Part shown: piece by piece, positions 35,589-52,931 of the stretch
How positions within the stretch are numbered: the stretch's first letter is position 1
How the letters are laid out: each line of letters opens with the position of its first letter
Origin: Cricetomys ansorgei
Lineage: Eukaryota; Chordata; Mammalia; Rodentia; Nesomyidae
Direction: 5' to 3'
DNA length: 64,000 bases
Assembly: GCA_026225945.1 (NCBI GenBank)
Contig: JAMJFZ010001805.1
Span: 62,001-126,000 of the forward strand
The notes under the pieces: model-generated
What the model saw: the letters and a program-made list of their open reading frames with translations, nothing else
The model's database searches: none
What the model was told of the DNA's origin: nothing
Made by a program: the position numbers and the translations under genes

Positions 35589-36021
35589 CTAAAGCACCAG
35601 GTACAGCACCTTGACTCTGTTGTCCTGGGGGACATGTCCTACTCTGCATTTACCTGAGCACAAGACAGGCAGCAGTCTGAAATGCTCTGAAGTATCCCTT
35701 GGAGTCCAGGCAGCCAGCCGTGAGGGGAGATGAGCTCTGAGGTCTTTGTAGGTGACAAGTGCACTGAATGATGCAAGGCAGTTAGCTAGTTCAGCCCAGA
35801 ACCTTTGGCACACAGAACCTTCCATCAGGCAAGATCCACCATCCATTGTGGCTCTCCTGAGCCCCCAAGTCAGAATATGGCCTGATCTCTTGTATCGTAC
35901 TCAGGATCATCTTTACTGAGGAAGAATGGGAGCTCTGGAGAGCAGATAATTCGAGGATGTTATGGAGTTTGGGTTCCCTAAAAGCAGCCTCTTTGGTGAC
36001 CCATTTGCATGTGGAGCTCAA
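35589..36021 (-). pseudogene. Integrase N-terminal-like remnant (gamma-type)
   Basis: Two overlapping short frames include GWWILPDGRFCVPK and then AELANCLASF, a pattern seen at the start of gammaretroviral integrases. Frame changes occur between them. Confidence 0.45.
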
Positions 36022-36269
36022 GTCTAAGGGTCACAGTCCTGCAAAGGCACTCTCTGCAAGGGGTAGTTCACAGGGAGAAGAGGAGGAGACCTAATCAGTG
36101 AATGGGCTCAGCCCTAGCTTTCCAGCTACAGTGAAGATTAGCACCAGCCAAGCCACATTGCTTTGCTAGTGACCTGCTGTGAAGCAGGCAGTATTTAACA
36201 TTTAGCTGGGTTCTGCTCAGGGCTAAAAAAGTGGGGAGCAACCAAGCTCATACAGCTCTCAGGGTTAGA

Positions 36270-36724
36270 AAACCCAGGGTTCAAGGCATGCTTCAACTCA
36301 GTCTCAGCTCTAGCACAGCCCTGCACTCTACCTTAGATAAATTAGTGGGATTTCGGGCTGCACACTTCATGCCTTCTAACAGAGCCTGGTGGTACTCACC
36401 AAGTGACCTCTTAATTCTGTCTCGGTCTCTCCATCTTGGCAGAGCATGGACAATCGCATGTAGCCTCTTTTCAATAGTCACTGATGCTATTCCTGGGAGT
36501 GCTTTGGCTCCTCTCAGGAGAGTCTATTCCCTTTGTGCAGTAGTGAAGAGGCTGCAGAGAATCTGCTGACAATTGTCCCACATGGGGAGGTGATTAAAAC
36601 AGAGAGAATCCATTAGACAAACTAAGGAATCAGGACAAGCACTGAAAGGGGGTTTTGTTTTCTGCATTGTAGAGATCTGTAGAGGAGAAGGGTCACAGAG
36701 GTGCTGACTGTCAGGAAATGCCAC
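36270..36724 (-). pseudogene. Gag capsid remnant (gamma-type)
   Basis: A first piece reads KPPFSACPDSL and then MWDNCQQILCSLFTTAQRE. A second, in another frame, reads YHQALLEGMKCAARNPTNLSKV. These are the N- and C-terminal parts of a gammaretroviral capsid in the right order, separated by damage. Confidence 0.65.
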
Positions 36725-36768
36725 AGGGGAGCAAGAAGGGAGGGAGGTGCTGTCCCAGAAGCAGGATC

Positions 36769-37295
36769 TCAGGAGGAGTACTGAGGGCTGTATGGGGAGA
36801 GTGTGGTGAGAGGAGAAGGCAGGGGAAGATAGGGAAGAGCTAGATGATGGAGTAGGGGTTGAGTGGACAGGGTGAAGGGTAAGGCCATGGTGGTAGGGTC
36901 TGGGAAGGTGGAGGTTAAGGTGAGGAGGGGAGTAGAACGTGTAAATTTGGTTATATGAGGGAGGAGGGATTCTTCCTCCTGTGAGTCTTGCAGAAGAGGG
37001 GGCTCAGGGGTTTCTGCTACAGATCCTTGAAGGGCCCTCTTGCTAACAACAATGGCTTGGCCATCCTGCTCATTTTGGACCATACTGACCTTCATCCACT
37101 GGTGCTCGTTTGAAGTTGCTTCAGCCCAAGGCAAGGTGTGTCCAATCTGATATGTGTGGCCAGGCTTACCAAGGAAGACACCATTGCCCAGGCTATCTGA
37201 GAATCAAAAGTGCCCTGAGGTGCCATACAGCCCTGAATGTGGACTGAAAGTTTCACTGAATGTTTGGAGGTAACTCTCAGTGATTGGATGATCAT
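36769..37295 (-). pseudogene. Gag matrix and proline-rich linker remnant
   Basis: Matrix-like text GTFDSQIAWAMVSS (about 37190) continues in a second frame to GHTYQIGHTLPWAEA and then a Pro/Leu/Ser-rich tail. Consistent with a gammaretroviral matrix followed by the proline-rich p12-type region. Confidence 0.5.
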
Positions 37296-37389
37296 ATTCT
37301 TCCTTGACTAGGGGGGAAAACTTTTATGAAAATTCGTGAAAACACAGGAGAGAGGGCTGATATGTTTATAGTCTTATTACCTGTACCCA

Positions 37390-37758
37390 GGCGTCCCGAC
37401 AGAATGAGTCGTTGAGGGGGAGCGGGACCAGCCTATCCCCCTCGGGGCTGAGCGGGATGGTGAGTATCGGTGGCCGACCACTCCCCACCGGGAGAAAAGA
37501 CACACACCGAGCAGGGAGAACTGTCGAATTAGGAACTCGTTTTACTGAACAAGTCAGCCCCTTAAATAGTCCAAGGGGGAGGGGGTGGTACGTGGGATGG
37601 GATGAGCTTACGTAGGAGGGAGGAATGAAGTGGTGTGAGAGCAGCAGGCCAGAGTTATTAGAGCAGGCTATGCTGAGTCACTGCTATGCTGAAGAAAGAC
37701 AGGTCACGGAAATCAAGCCTGGCTTGGTCTCAGACAATAGGCCTCATAGGGCCCAACA
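37390..37758 (-). repeat. LTR of the - strand class I element
   Basis: On the - strand it starts TGTTGGGCCC at 37758 and has a TATTTAAGG TATA-like motif (about 37561-37569). A GC-rich leader follows before gag. The inner edge is approximate and no clear primer site was found. Confidence 0.5.
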
Positions 37759-37774
37759 CTTCGGGAGCCCCAAC

Positions 37775-38600
37775 CATCACTCCTTGTGCCCCCACCATGA
37801 GCCCCAATTGGCTCCAAGGACCACTGGGGAGCTGGCACATTTCCCTTTTGTTGGAGTTAGGCTCTGAGAGGCTGGGGAGCTCTGGGACTCGAGACCCCCA
37901 CACACAGAAAAGCACCCCCCCAAGACTATCAGGGACTCCACTTCCAGCTGGCTGTGGGGTCCCCTAACCTGGCAGAGCAGCGCAGAAGCAACCCAAACTA
38001 ACACACGTGGCCCTAAACTAGGCCCCTCAAACCTCTCCGGACTAGCCAGATAAGGGCATAAAAATCCCACCAATCACAGGCCATCCTGGGATTCTCTGTC
38101 GTCCCCCCCACACACACACACATAATTAAAAGCAGCCTTCTGTACTCTGCTCACCCTTCCTCCCAAGTGTAGGCAGCCACAAAGAAAAGAAGCGAAGAGG
38201 AGAGGAAGCACAAAAGAACACTCAGCCGGGGACATTTCCCTTCAGAGCTGCAAGGCTGGGGAAGCTTCTCTCCGCAGAGCAGAGCAGATCTGAGCTGAGC
38301 CAATTTGTTACATTGTAATACTCCAGCTCCTACATGGAAGCCTCAGGACCTCAGAGCTGTGTGGTCCCTGGCTTCCCGAATGTCAGGATCCCTTCCCACT
38401 GGGGACGCCCTCCCCACCTCAGAGCTGTGTGGTTCCTGGACTCCCGAATGCCAGGCCAGTTTTCCATCTCTGTCTGAGCTGAATAAAATCCCTAACAACT
38501 ATTCCCTAGTCAGGAGTCATGGACTGCATCAGAGTGAAGAAATCACGCAGGCACCCGGCATTCGCCACCCATTCTCCTTCACTCTCGACCACCCACGGAT
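37775..38600 (+). mobile_element. Class I-like LTR on the + strand with internal direct repeat
   Basis: GCATAAAAATCC (about 38057) as TATA and GAATAAAATCCC (about 38480) as poly(A) signal mark an LTR in the + direction. A unit of about 45 bp containing CAGAGCTGTGTGG and CCCGAATG occurs twice, at about 38352-38394 and 38416-38456. An imperfect (CA)n lies at 38109-38122. Ends are not resolved. Confidence 0.5.
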
Positions 38601-40720
38601 GAAATGTGGCCAGCTGCTTCAGGCTCCTGCTGCTGTAACTTTTCTGCTGTGATGCACCACAGCCTGTAAGTATGAGCTAAAATACACCCTTTCGGGTTGT
38701 TTTCTGTCAGGATATCTTATCATGACAAGAGGAGTGAAACTTAAAAAGATATCCCAAGAATAGACATCTACACTCCCATGTTCAAAGCATCACTACTCCC
38801 AGAAGAACAGAAGTAATAAACCAGACGTACCAACAGCCTAGCTGCCCGATGATACGAGTCAGGGAGATGCCTCAGTCAGTAAAGGGGTCACTGTACAAGC
38901 CTCGGGACCTCAGTTCAGAGCTCAGCTCCCAGGAAAAGGCCAGGCACAGTGACGCACGGTTGTAATCCCGTGACAGGAAGCCGAGACAGGAGGAGCCCTG
39001 AGGCTCACCAGCTTACCCTAATCAGAAACCTCCAGGTCTTGCAGAGGACCTGAGTTTGGTTCTCAGCACCCACAGCAGAAGGCTCACAACTGCCTGTAAC
39101 TCCAGTTCCAGGAGATCTTCTGGCCTCTTGGAGAAACTACATGCATATGGTGCACATATATACACTGACACACACTCCCTCTCAAGGATGACCTCCGGTC
39201 CCCACACTTGACATACACAAGCACACATCCACCATGTACACACTCACATCTTACACACACATGTGCGTGCACAGTAGAATACTATTTAGCCAAAGAAACC
39301 CATTCCAGTTGTAACAACATGGGTGCAACTCAGGATTACTAGGTGAAATAACTGGGGCGCAGAAGCACACTGCTGCACGGGCTCACTCACATTTGGAATC
39401 TTCGAAAGGCAGGGCTGGAAGACGGCTCCGCAAGCCAAGGCTCTTGCCGCCAAACTTAATGGCCTGGATTCAATTCCAGGGACCCACGCAGTGGAAGGAG
39501 AAAATCAAGTCATGCAAACTGCCCCCGGATTTCCATATGTACATCATGGCATATGATTATGACACACGTACAAAAAGTCTTTAAAAAACAAAACAAAGCA
39601 AATCTCATACAAGTTGAGAACAGAATGGTGGTCACCAGAGCCTGAGGGATGTGGAGAAACTCTGGCAGACAGGTCCTAGGACAAGAAGGGCAGGCCATTC
39701 TGGTGTGTCATCAAGTGGTAAGAAGCCTGTTGATACAGTGTGCATTTTTAAAAGGAAGAGCCAGGCATGGTGCTGCATGGCTTTAATCCTTGCATTCGGG
39801 AGGCCAACTCAGAGGAATCTCTGTGAGTTCAAGGCTAGCTTGATATAAATAGTGAAATCCTGGAAACCAGGGGTTTGGATTGAGACATTGTCTCAAAAAA
39901 AAAAAAGTAGAGGTTTTTGCTATAAATAAATAAATGTTTGAGAAGATAAATATATTTAACCTGACTTAAATTATGAAATATATACATGCATTGAACATAC
40001 CATGGTACTACATTAAAAATACAATTTTTACATTTTATTTATCAACAAGGAATATTTTTGTTTGTTTGTTTGTTTTGTTTTTGTTTTTCCAGACAGGGGT
40101 TCTCTATGTAGCCCTGGTTGTCCTGGAACTCACTCTGTAGGCCTTAAACTCAGAGATCCTCCTACCTCTGCCTCCCAAGTTCTGGGATTAAAGGTGTGTG
40201 CCACCATTGCCTGGAAAAATATTTTTAAAAAGAAATAGGGGCAGGGAAAGAAACAAGCACAAGGACCTGCGTTTTAGCCCTAGTACCCACGTGGTGAAAG
40301 TCGGCGATGGCGGTGCATGGTGGTAAGCCTAGAACTAGAGAGGCAGAGACAAGTGCGTCCCTGTTTTAGATTGCTGGCCAGCCAGGCTGCTACATGGTAA
40401 GACAATGAGAGACTGTCTCAAAATCGGAGGAGCAGCAGGAGGGGGAGAGACAGCAGCTGAAGAACATCACCACCAGAGGCTGTCCTCCGGTAACCACGGA
40501 CATTCACACACATACATATGCATGCATACCCACATGCATATGTGTTCCTGCACAAGCACAAACACTATCACACAAAACTAGGATTGCAGATGCTCACAGA
40601 CACACTCAGCTTCTTACTCGGGGCCTACAGACCGCCTGGCACCACAGACACGGCACACATGGTGCACAGACACACATGCGGGCAAAATATCCATATTCAT
40701 AAAATAAAAAAATAAAACGA
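38600..40720. mobile_element. L1 and SINE patchwork
   Basis: A short URR1/MaLR-like tail (38600-38740). L1 ORF2/3'-end text in two blocks (38738-38835 and about 39265-39395, with CTATTTAGCC and AACAACATGGGTGCAACTC) is split by a B3/B4-like SINE (38862-39030) and a B2 SINE (about 39035-39200). Further SINEs: B3/B4-like (39400-39590), B1 + (39755-39907), B1 - (40060-40218) and B4-like + (40240-40450). No gene seen. Confidence 0.6.
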
Positions 40721-40759
40721 AAATTTAGCTCCCGAGCTCGGTTGTAAAGTGATCGCTGG

Positions 40760-42240
40760 TGATTTTTGTTTATTTTAGAGAGCATGGCCTTGTTGGAGGA
40801 AGTGGGTCACTGGATGTGGGCTTTGAGGTTTCAAAAACCCATGCCAAGACCAGAGTCTGTCTGTCTGCCTGTCTGTCTGTCTGTCTGTCTCTCTCTGTCT
40901 AAGGTCCAGGATGTAGCTCTCAGCAGCTGCTGCTTCAGCACCCACCTTTATAAGCGCTGCCTTGGCCATGGTATCTCACAACAACAGAACAGTGACCAGG
41001 ATGGGAGCTGACACCAGGGACGGGTCCCGCTGTGATGGCCTGGCTGTGCTGTCGTTGGAGGGAAAGAAGAAAATGGAAGGCAAACGGCTGGACATTTCAC
41101 ATGGGTCTCACTGGGCCATCCTAGTAGGGGCAGGGGAGATAGTGTTGAGGGCGATCAAGCTCAGAAAAGTTTCAGAGAGGAAAAATATTAGTAAGTGGCC
41201 TAGGGACCATTCTTGTGCTATTTTGGCAAAGAATGTGGCTGCTTTTTGCCCTTGTCCTAAAAATCTGCCTGAAGCTAAACCGAAGACTCGATTAATGGTG
41301 CTGGCAGAGACTCCAGGGCAGCCGCTGTTGTTTTTTGAAGACTGTTGCTTAGTTATTAGTGATCACTCTTAGGCAGTTCTATACTGAAAAGGAGAGAGCA
41401 GGGCAAAGAAAAATGCAAAATGTACAGTTAGAGGAGAAAAGGAGCACCAGGGAATGTAATGTGTGATCCGAAGGAGATAAACAGCTGACGATGAATGGAA
41501 CAAGGGAGACCCCACACAACCAAGCTTCCAACTTGTTAAAGAAATTAGAAGAAAGTCTAAGAAGTGAAAGAGACCATCAACAACAGAAAGCTGAGGCAAA
41601 CGTAGCTGAAGGAGAGCGCCAAATTTCATCCCTGGTACCTAGCAGGAGGAGACCGAAGCTGCCTCGTGGTTCTGGCTTTCGAGTCAAGAACACAAGAAAG
41701 GAGTCATGGAATCTCCATCTGCAGCTACGGAGAGTCACCAAGGCCAGGTCTGTGTCAGGGGTGTCCTGCAGGGAGGCCCAGAGGGGCCACTGCAAGAAGC
41801 CATGAAGGTGAAGCCCAGAGCCCCCAAGATCTTGGTGATGCCGGAGCTGCGGGATGTCGGCCAAGGAAAGCCGCAGGCAGGGTAAGGAGCCAGCCCTAGA
41901 GAGAGACGTTTTTGTAGTCAGCAGAGCTGAAAGGAGTTGCAGATCTAAAGAGAGCTTTGACATCAGACATAGAGATGCAGAATTTGAAGCTTGCCCTGCT
42001 GGTTTTCAGTCTTGCTTTGGTCCAATATTTCCTAACTGTGCTCCCTTTCCTCCCTTTTGGAATAGTAATGCATATTCCACGCCAGGGGTTACAGTTAAGA
42101 GACTGCCACAAGTCTCAGAAGAGACTTTGGACTTTTAAGCAGTCTTGAGACTGTAAAAGACTATGAGGATTTTTGAAGTTGAACTAAATGCATTTTGCTT
42201 TATAATATGGAGATATATATGGCACTTGTCCGCCCCTTTC
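40760..42240 (+). mobile_element. MaLR-like LTR and internal sequence
   Basis: 40780-41000 contains GTTGGAGGAAGTGGGTCACTG, GCTCTCAGCAGCTGCTGC and CTTGGCCATGGTATCTCACAAC, the pattern of rodent MT-type MaLR LTRs, with a CTGT repeat inside (40856-40890). Non-LTR text follows (41000-42240), ending with GACTTTGGACTTTTAAGC and TTGAAGTTGAACTAAATGCATTTTGC, as in MaLR internal sequences. The short open frames at 41050-41370 and 41490-41800 belong to it and are not host genes. Confidence 0.5.
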
Positions 42241-42274
42241 AAATGTCTAACCCCCAGAACCAACGTTTTAAAAG

Positions 42275-42453
42275 TCAGCCTTAGTGGCACGTGCTTACAA
42301 CGCCAGCATTAGAGAGAGAGACAGGCAGATCACTGAAGTTCACTGGCTGGTCAGCTTTGAGAGACCCTGTCTCAAAAACAGTGGTAGACAGTGCCTAAGA
42401 CACAATATCTAAGGCTGTCCTCTGTACTCCACCCTCACACACATGTGTATGTG

Positions 42454-42489
<36 letters not shown>

Positions 42490-42565
42490 GGACTCACTAG
42501 TTCCCAAGTTTTCCCTTAATACAGCAAATCCCCAAGCCACAGCTCCACCCAGACCAACCTGGATA

Positions 42566-42607
<42 letters not shown>
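42275..42607. repeat. B1-like SINE, (GA)n and (CA)n runs
   Basis: A degraded B1 (42275-42380), GA repeat 42456-42490 and CA repeat 42569-42606, immediately beyond the probable Insr 3' end. Confidence 0.75.
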
Positions 42608-42916
42608 GGCTCAGATAATTTATTCCAAATTTTAATATAAACAATTAGCCTGTATTGTACATGCAGAACAATTTCAGTCCCTCCCTTCCCCTCACAAAAA
42701 AGGCATATTCTGTACATGATGCTACTTGGCTCTTGTAGGAAAACATCACTGTGCTTTGGGTGGTTTTGTGTTTCTGAGTTTTCAGCAGCACTGTGGCACG
42801 TCGGATCCCACGCTGCTGGCACACGGGGTGTAGCCGCCCGGCGCATAAGGGGACAAGGAGCAGCAACTTTAATACAAAGGATAAGGACCAAACAAGCCAT
42901 TCCCGGACATGTGAAT

Positions 42917-42960
<44 letters not shown>

Positions 42961-45900
42961 CTTTCTTTCCTCTCAAATGAAAGCAAGGGTCCCAGGTCCA
43001 TGATCTAGTTTTTAACAAGGTTTTTATTTTGTTTTGTTTTTTAATGGCCCACATACAGATAAAAATTTGACCAGAGACTGAATCTGGGCTTTGATTGTTA
43101 TCAGAAGATGATAGTGAGCTCAAATATTTATTGATCTCCACTTCTTGAGGACCTCTTGAGATTCATATGCCTTCCGTCGTGGCCTCTTTGAAGACCATCA
43201 TCTTATTTTGTGTAGTTTAAACAGCACATGGTAATCTGCTCTTCCTATTCCCCAACTTCATCTCTTGTGTAAATTTGCATTCTAAGGAACATTCTGGAAG
43301 GTTTTCTAAAATGACTCTATCCTATGTGCACCATTTATACAAAATCAGCATTCTTCCCTTCCTGTGTCCAACAAAACCCTAATTTGTGAAGAGCCTACAT
43401 TCTCAAGAATTTATCAGCTAGCATCCAGAACACATCCATCTACCATGAAGTAGAAGAATCATTGTTAGAATGACAGCCATTCATTTACAAAGATTGCCAG
43501 CATGGAACAGACTCTCACAGTGAGACTGCCCACTGGCCAGTGCTATACTGGGCTTCAAATACATCTACAGTCCTTAGCCCAGCAATCACTCTGCAGATAG
43601 ACTATCTTCCCTGGTAAGACAGCAAGCTTGACTTGTGCTTGTGTTGGGAGCATTGCTCCCAGAAGCCACAGGAGACACACGGCTTTGCTGCCAGGCCCCA
43701 CATCCTCCCAAACTGTGCTTGGCCTGAATCCAAAACCCATCAGTGCTCTTCCCTTCCAGCTTCAGACAGGGAAGAAAGGCTCTAAGAATATGAAATTTTG
43801 CTGGTGTGTGCTTGACATCACTGACCCAGAAAGAAAATATGTCTATGATTACCCTCCTGGAAGAAATGGCTGCATAGCTTTCACCATGAGAAGGGTTTTA
43901 AAATAGTGAGACATCTTCCAAAACATGGAACAAAAAGCGTCAATGGAACCAGGTTTGTCCCTTTTCTTCCTCCCTTCACACATCACTGCAAACTCTCAAG
44001 ACAGCCATGGCTTTCTAGGTCCCAAATTTCTTTTCTTACAAAGCTAACATCTTCTGAAGCCAAAATAAGTCTCATGACACAAGATCTACTTGCCCCCCTC
44101 CCCCATCCCCCACCCAGGAACAGTAGATAGTGAGATGGAATAGGAGAAGCCCTTTTTGATAGGGCCAGCCAGGTTGGTATACCTCTCAGGGGCTGCGAAG
44201 GGTAAAATTTCAAGGACACTGTCCTAAGGTAAAACAAGAATGGCAAACCTTGGTAACAGGAGCCATTCTAGTCCTTCCTTGACTTCCAGAGTTCTCAGAA
44301 TTGCACAGGGAAACAGTTCCAGCTTGAGGTCAACCAAACTCCAGCACAGAGTTCCTATTTTATTGCTTAAAATATGTCCAGGTAACTGATGGGGTTTGGA
44401 TTAGGATTTCCCCAAAGACCCTCAAATCGGCTGTTTGTGTAGGAGGTGCCCACAAACACCCTCTGATCCCCCCAAACCTCACAGGTCTGAAAAGGGTAAG
44501 GATAAATAATGGCTAGAGAACCCAGAGTGCTTTTGCATCCAAGTCTGGGGGTGACATGTGACAGCTGGGGGTGCTGGTTCATGGCCTCACCAGTAGATGG
44601 CACACCCACCTCGCACCGAAAGACCTTAGGTCAGGGGCTTCATATAGAAGATAGAAGCATGACTTTTATGTGAGGAGCATACGGTCAACAATTTATTTTT
44701 TTTATAGGAGGTTCAACTCAGAATATCAGTGAAGAGAAGCATCTGTATTCACAGGAAGGCTCTAACCTCTCCACCTCAACTCTCTTCCCTTGAAATTCTT
44801 CCTAGCCCCTTGGCACTCAGAAACAACTGCTGAACAGTGCCCCAGCTCAGAGCGCAATCCAGCCAGGATCCCCAAGTCTCAACCTCCACTGGTGAACCAC
44901 ATTAAGATGTGCAGGACACTGAGGTAGACTGTGCTGAGAGGGTAAAAAACATGACCCACACTCACCTGTTTTTATTTTTCCTTGATAAAAAAAAAAAAAA
45001 TTTACATGCACGCCATTTTTTTTACAAAAGTGATTTTCAAGAGTGATTTTATATATTAAAATAAATACTTTCCCCTGTAATATAAGAAAACCTTTTGAAT
45101 TAGAAAAATGTGAAAATTTCTGCTAGTGTAGCATCTGACCACTACAAATTTACTGTGAAAGGGAAAAATAAACAAAAAATATCCAGACCTACACGCCTTC
45201 CGCTGATGCACAGACCCTCTATTTACAAAGGGATTTGGGTGACAATAACTGTAACTCTTGCTTCTTGTACCAATCATTGAGTTCCTTGGTAACATTTTTA
45301 CAGGCTGTCATTTCTCTGATACAAATTCGGCAGCAATTGGAAACCAGGATGTATGACTACTTGGGTTCTTAACCAAGAATTAAGAAGGTTCTGGGGTGGC
45401 CATTGTGTCTTTAGCTCACATCTCTTAGGAAAAAGATACCAAATATTCGTGGGGAAATGCACACAGGGAAGAACCTGTGGGAGGATTCTGGGCTCCGATC
45501 CATGAGTTCACCATGGCTGTTTTCGTGTCTTTTACTTGAGCAGCTGTGGTTTTTTTGCAAAGGGAAGAAGCTGTGGGTTCACATCCTTTCATGGGTTCTT
45601 GGCAGTGGGAAGGAAGTCTCTGACGTTTTCCCCGCCAGATTTTAGTCCCTAGGGACTGAAATATGAGCACCTGAGGAATAGACTCAGGCACCACACCTGG
45701 CCCCGAGCTGAGGTCCCTGGGCACCAAGAGCAGCTATGGGTGTTTAGTGTGGAGAACAGCCGGATGCCCCTCGGGTGGAGGAGATCAACAGGTGTTCCAG
45801 GGTTTGTCTCCTTATATATTGCTTAGTGTTCTCAGAGTCCATCCATGTCATTGGTCTTTGGGATCTGAGTTTGCTGTGTTTGTACAATGACCGAACAACA

Positions 45901-47320
45901 TGTGGGCCTTGAAGAGGTGAGGTACACAGAGGAAAACCCAAAGTGGAACGCAGGTGTTCTGGAAGGCCAGCCAGCTCCAGGTAACCACTAGTGTACCCAA
46001 GCAAGAAACGTCCAGTCGGTCTTGCTCTTGGAACCAGTGAAAAGTCCAGTTACCCATACACTCCACAAGACCTCACTGTGTCCTGAAGGGCTAGCAGCTA
46101 ATGTGGTATAATTCCCAGAAAAAAAAAATGTGCTTCAAAGACCAAACAGAGGCCACTCATGCACTGTCCTGTCCCTCAACGCATGAAAATGTGCCCACAC
46201 TTCCCCTGCTCCCAAGGAAATAACTTATGAGGCTCATGGCAGAGATCGCTCAAGCATTAAATATGTTACAAATATATTCTCAAAATCATCATCTGAGTTC
46301 TTTCTACTTCCATGTGTGTGTGTGTACACGTGTCCTTTGCTTTGTTCGGTCTTCCAAAGATCCTCCGTGAACCCAGACCAAACGGTCCTCCCTCCCTTTG
46401 GAAAACACTGCCAACGGGAAGGGAAAGAAGACACCTGAGCAAGACTTCTGACTTGACAGAGAAAAAAAACCCCTTGAGGGCACAGACTCCAAGTTAATAG
46501 GAAGGACGAGGACCAGTGAGGTCACCCACTCCAAGCAGCAGGAGCTTCATGAGCCAATTCCCCAAGCATCAGTCCAGAGGATATTTTACACACAAACAAT
46601 CCCCACCCTGTGATCTCTAACCTGGACACAATGCACACACGCACACACTTAGGACTACATATCCTTTCCCAAAATAAAATATGAAAGCAGCAGCTATTGG
46701 TCAATTTGAGGAACTGATTTTGTGAATTAGGAAAAAAAAACCTAAAATAAAATAAAAATCCTTCTCTCAGATTAATGAAACCTTCTCAAAGTCCAACCCT
46801 GCAAAGCACGTGTAATCTAGAACAGGGTTCTGCAGATTGTTTTCTGTTCGTTTGTTTGTTTTTTCCTGTCTGTCTCTGCTTTCTGACTTGTACTCCATAA
46901 ATAAATTCTGTCTTTGACAACTAACTGTAACTCAAGACACTAGCAAGACAAAACAAAAAAACAAAAAAAACAAACAAAAAACCTGTAAAAACAGGTGCAT
47001 TTCTTTCAACCTATGAGGAAAACAACAACAAAACAAAATCCTGGTTGGAAACCTTGGTTGGGGGTGGAGACCAACAACCCAACACCTCCAGCTTCACAGC
47101 CCTCCAACAGGCTTGCAGGGTTGGCAATCACGTGTGTGTGTGTTGACGTCAAAAGACAAACAGAAATGTGTATGAACTATCTCTGAGCTCAGTTCCACAT
47201 CTGGGTAAAGTCCTGATAATCCTGAGTTTCCTGGAGGTGGTCAAACTAGAGAAGAGTTTAAAAAAGAAAGAAAGAAGAGAAGAGAACCCTTCCCAGAGCA
47301 AGCACCCCGGGCAGGCGCCG
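42608..47320 (-). other. Insr: Insr 3' untranslated region
   Basis: 4.7 kb following the stop codon on the - strand, mostly free of SINEs, unlike the introns, which supports a long conserved UTR. The distal end is set by a - strand AATAAA at 42619-42624, followed at once by CA repeat. Other - strand AATAAA sites at 43023-43028, 44692-44697 and 44971-44976 could give shorter messages. Insr is known for several mRNA sizes that differ in the 3' UTR. A CA repeat (42918-42958) lies inside. The exact 3' end is inferred. Confidence 0.65.
42619..42624 (-). terminator. Insr: Candidate distal Insr poly(A) signal
   Basis: TTTATT on + (AATAAA on -), the last such signal before the repeat-rich DNA; inferred from position. 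Confidence 0.45.
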
Positions 47321-47675
47321 TTAGGAAGGGTTTGACCGCGGCAGGGTGAGGACGCGCCCATTCTTCTTGCCCCCGTTCATGTGGGTGTAGGGGATGTGTT
47401 CGTCATAGGTCCGTTTGATGCTCAGAGAAGACCCTCCCTCCCGGCCTCCAGCCTCTTCCCTCTGACAGTGAGAGGAGCGATCCAAGGGCACGTTCTCCAT
47501 GTCCTCGAACTCCATTTCCAGCTCCTCGTTCTCAGGAGCCTTGTTTTCCTCACTGTAGAAGAAGGAAACTTCTGGAAAGCTGGGGTGGAGGTCATCCTTG
47601 AGCAGGTTGACGATTTCCAGGAAGGTTGGCCTCATCTTGGGGTTGAACTGCCAGCACATGCGCATGAGGTCGGTG
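47321..47675 (-). CDS. Insr: Insulin receptor, last coding exon (exon 22): kinase C-lobe end and tail
   Basis: The acceptor CCCCACAG lies just before 47675 on the - strand. The exon supplies the last base of a split Leu codon and continues [18 protein letters not shown], the final helices of the tyrosine kinase with the invariant Arg. The C-terminal tail follows: [18 protein letters not shown], the rodent-type [18 protein letters not shown] segment with the YTHM tyrosine (an SH2-docking site) and LTLPRSNPS before the TAA at 47321-47323. The tail reads APENEEL, where I recall Ser in place of Asn in other mammals. About 118 codons. Confidence 0.98.

Positions 47676-52931
<5,256 letters not shown>

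Larger units (their letters stand above)
35435..37758 (-). mobile_element. Decayed class I (gammaretrovirus-like) ERV on the - strand
   Basis: Reading leftward on the - strand: an LTR (37758 to about 37390), gag matrix text (about 37300-37000), a proline-rich stretch (36780-36950), capsid pieces (about 36700-36290) and an integrase N-terminal-like piece (about 36020-35590). Most of pol between capsid and integrase is deleted. The element stops where Vmn2r homology begins (35434). No intact gene remains. Confidence 0.65.

Noticed and set aside
35435..36230. Exon 6 of the Vmn2r pseudogene
   Set aside because: No seven-helix text (such as KHHDTP or NEAKF) occurs in any frame; homology to intron 5 ends first.
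36293..36569. + strand frame of 112 codons
   Set aside because: Opposite strand of the gag capsid remnant, which explains the region better.
40962..41805. Two overlapping frames (136 and 104 codons) as novel genes
   Set aside because: They fall within MaLR-like internal sequence between LTR-like text and a MaLR-like 3' part.
42409..43141. Frames of 181, 118 and 95 codons
   Set aside because: Built from CA/TG and GA microsatellites (poly Val-Cys, Thr-His, Arg-Glu).
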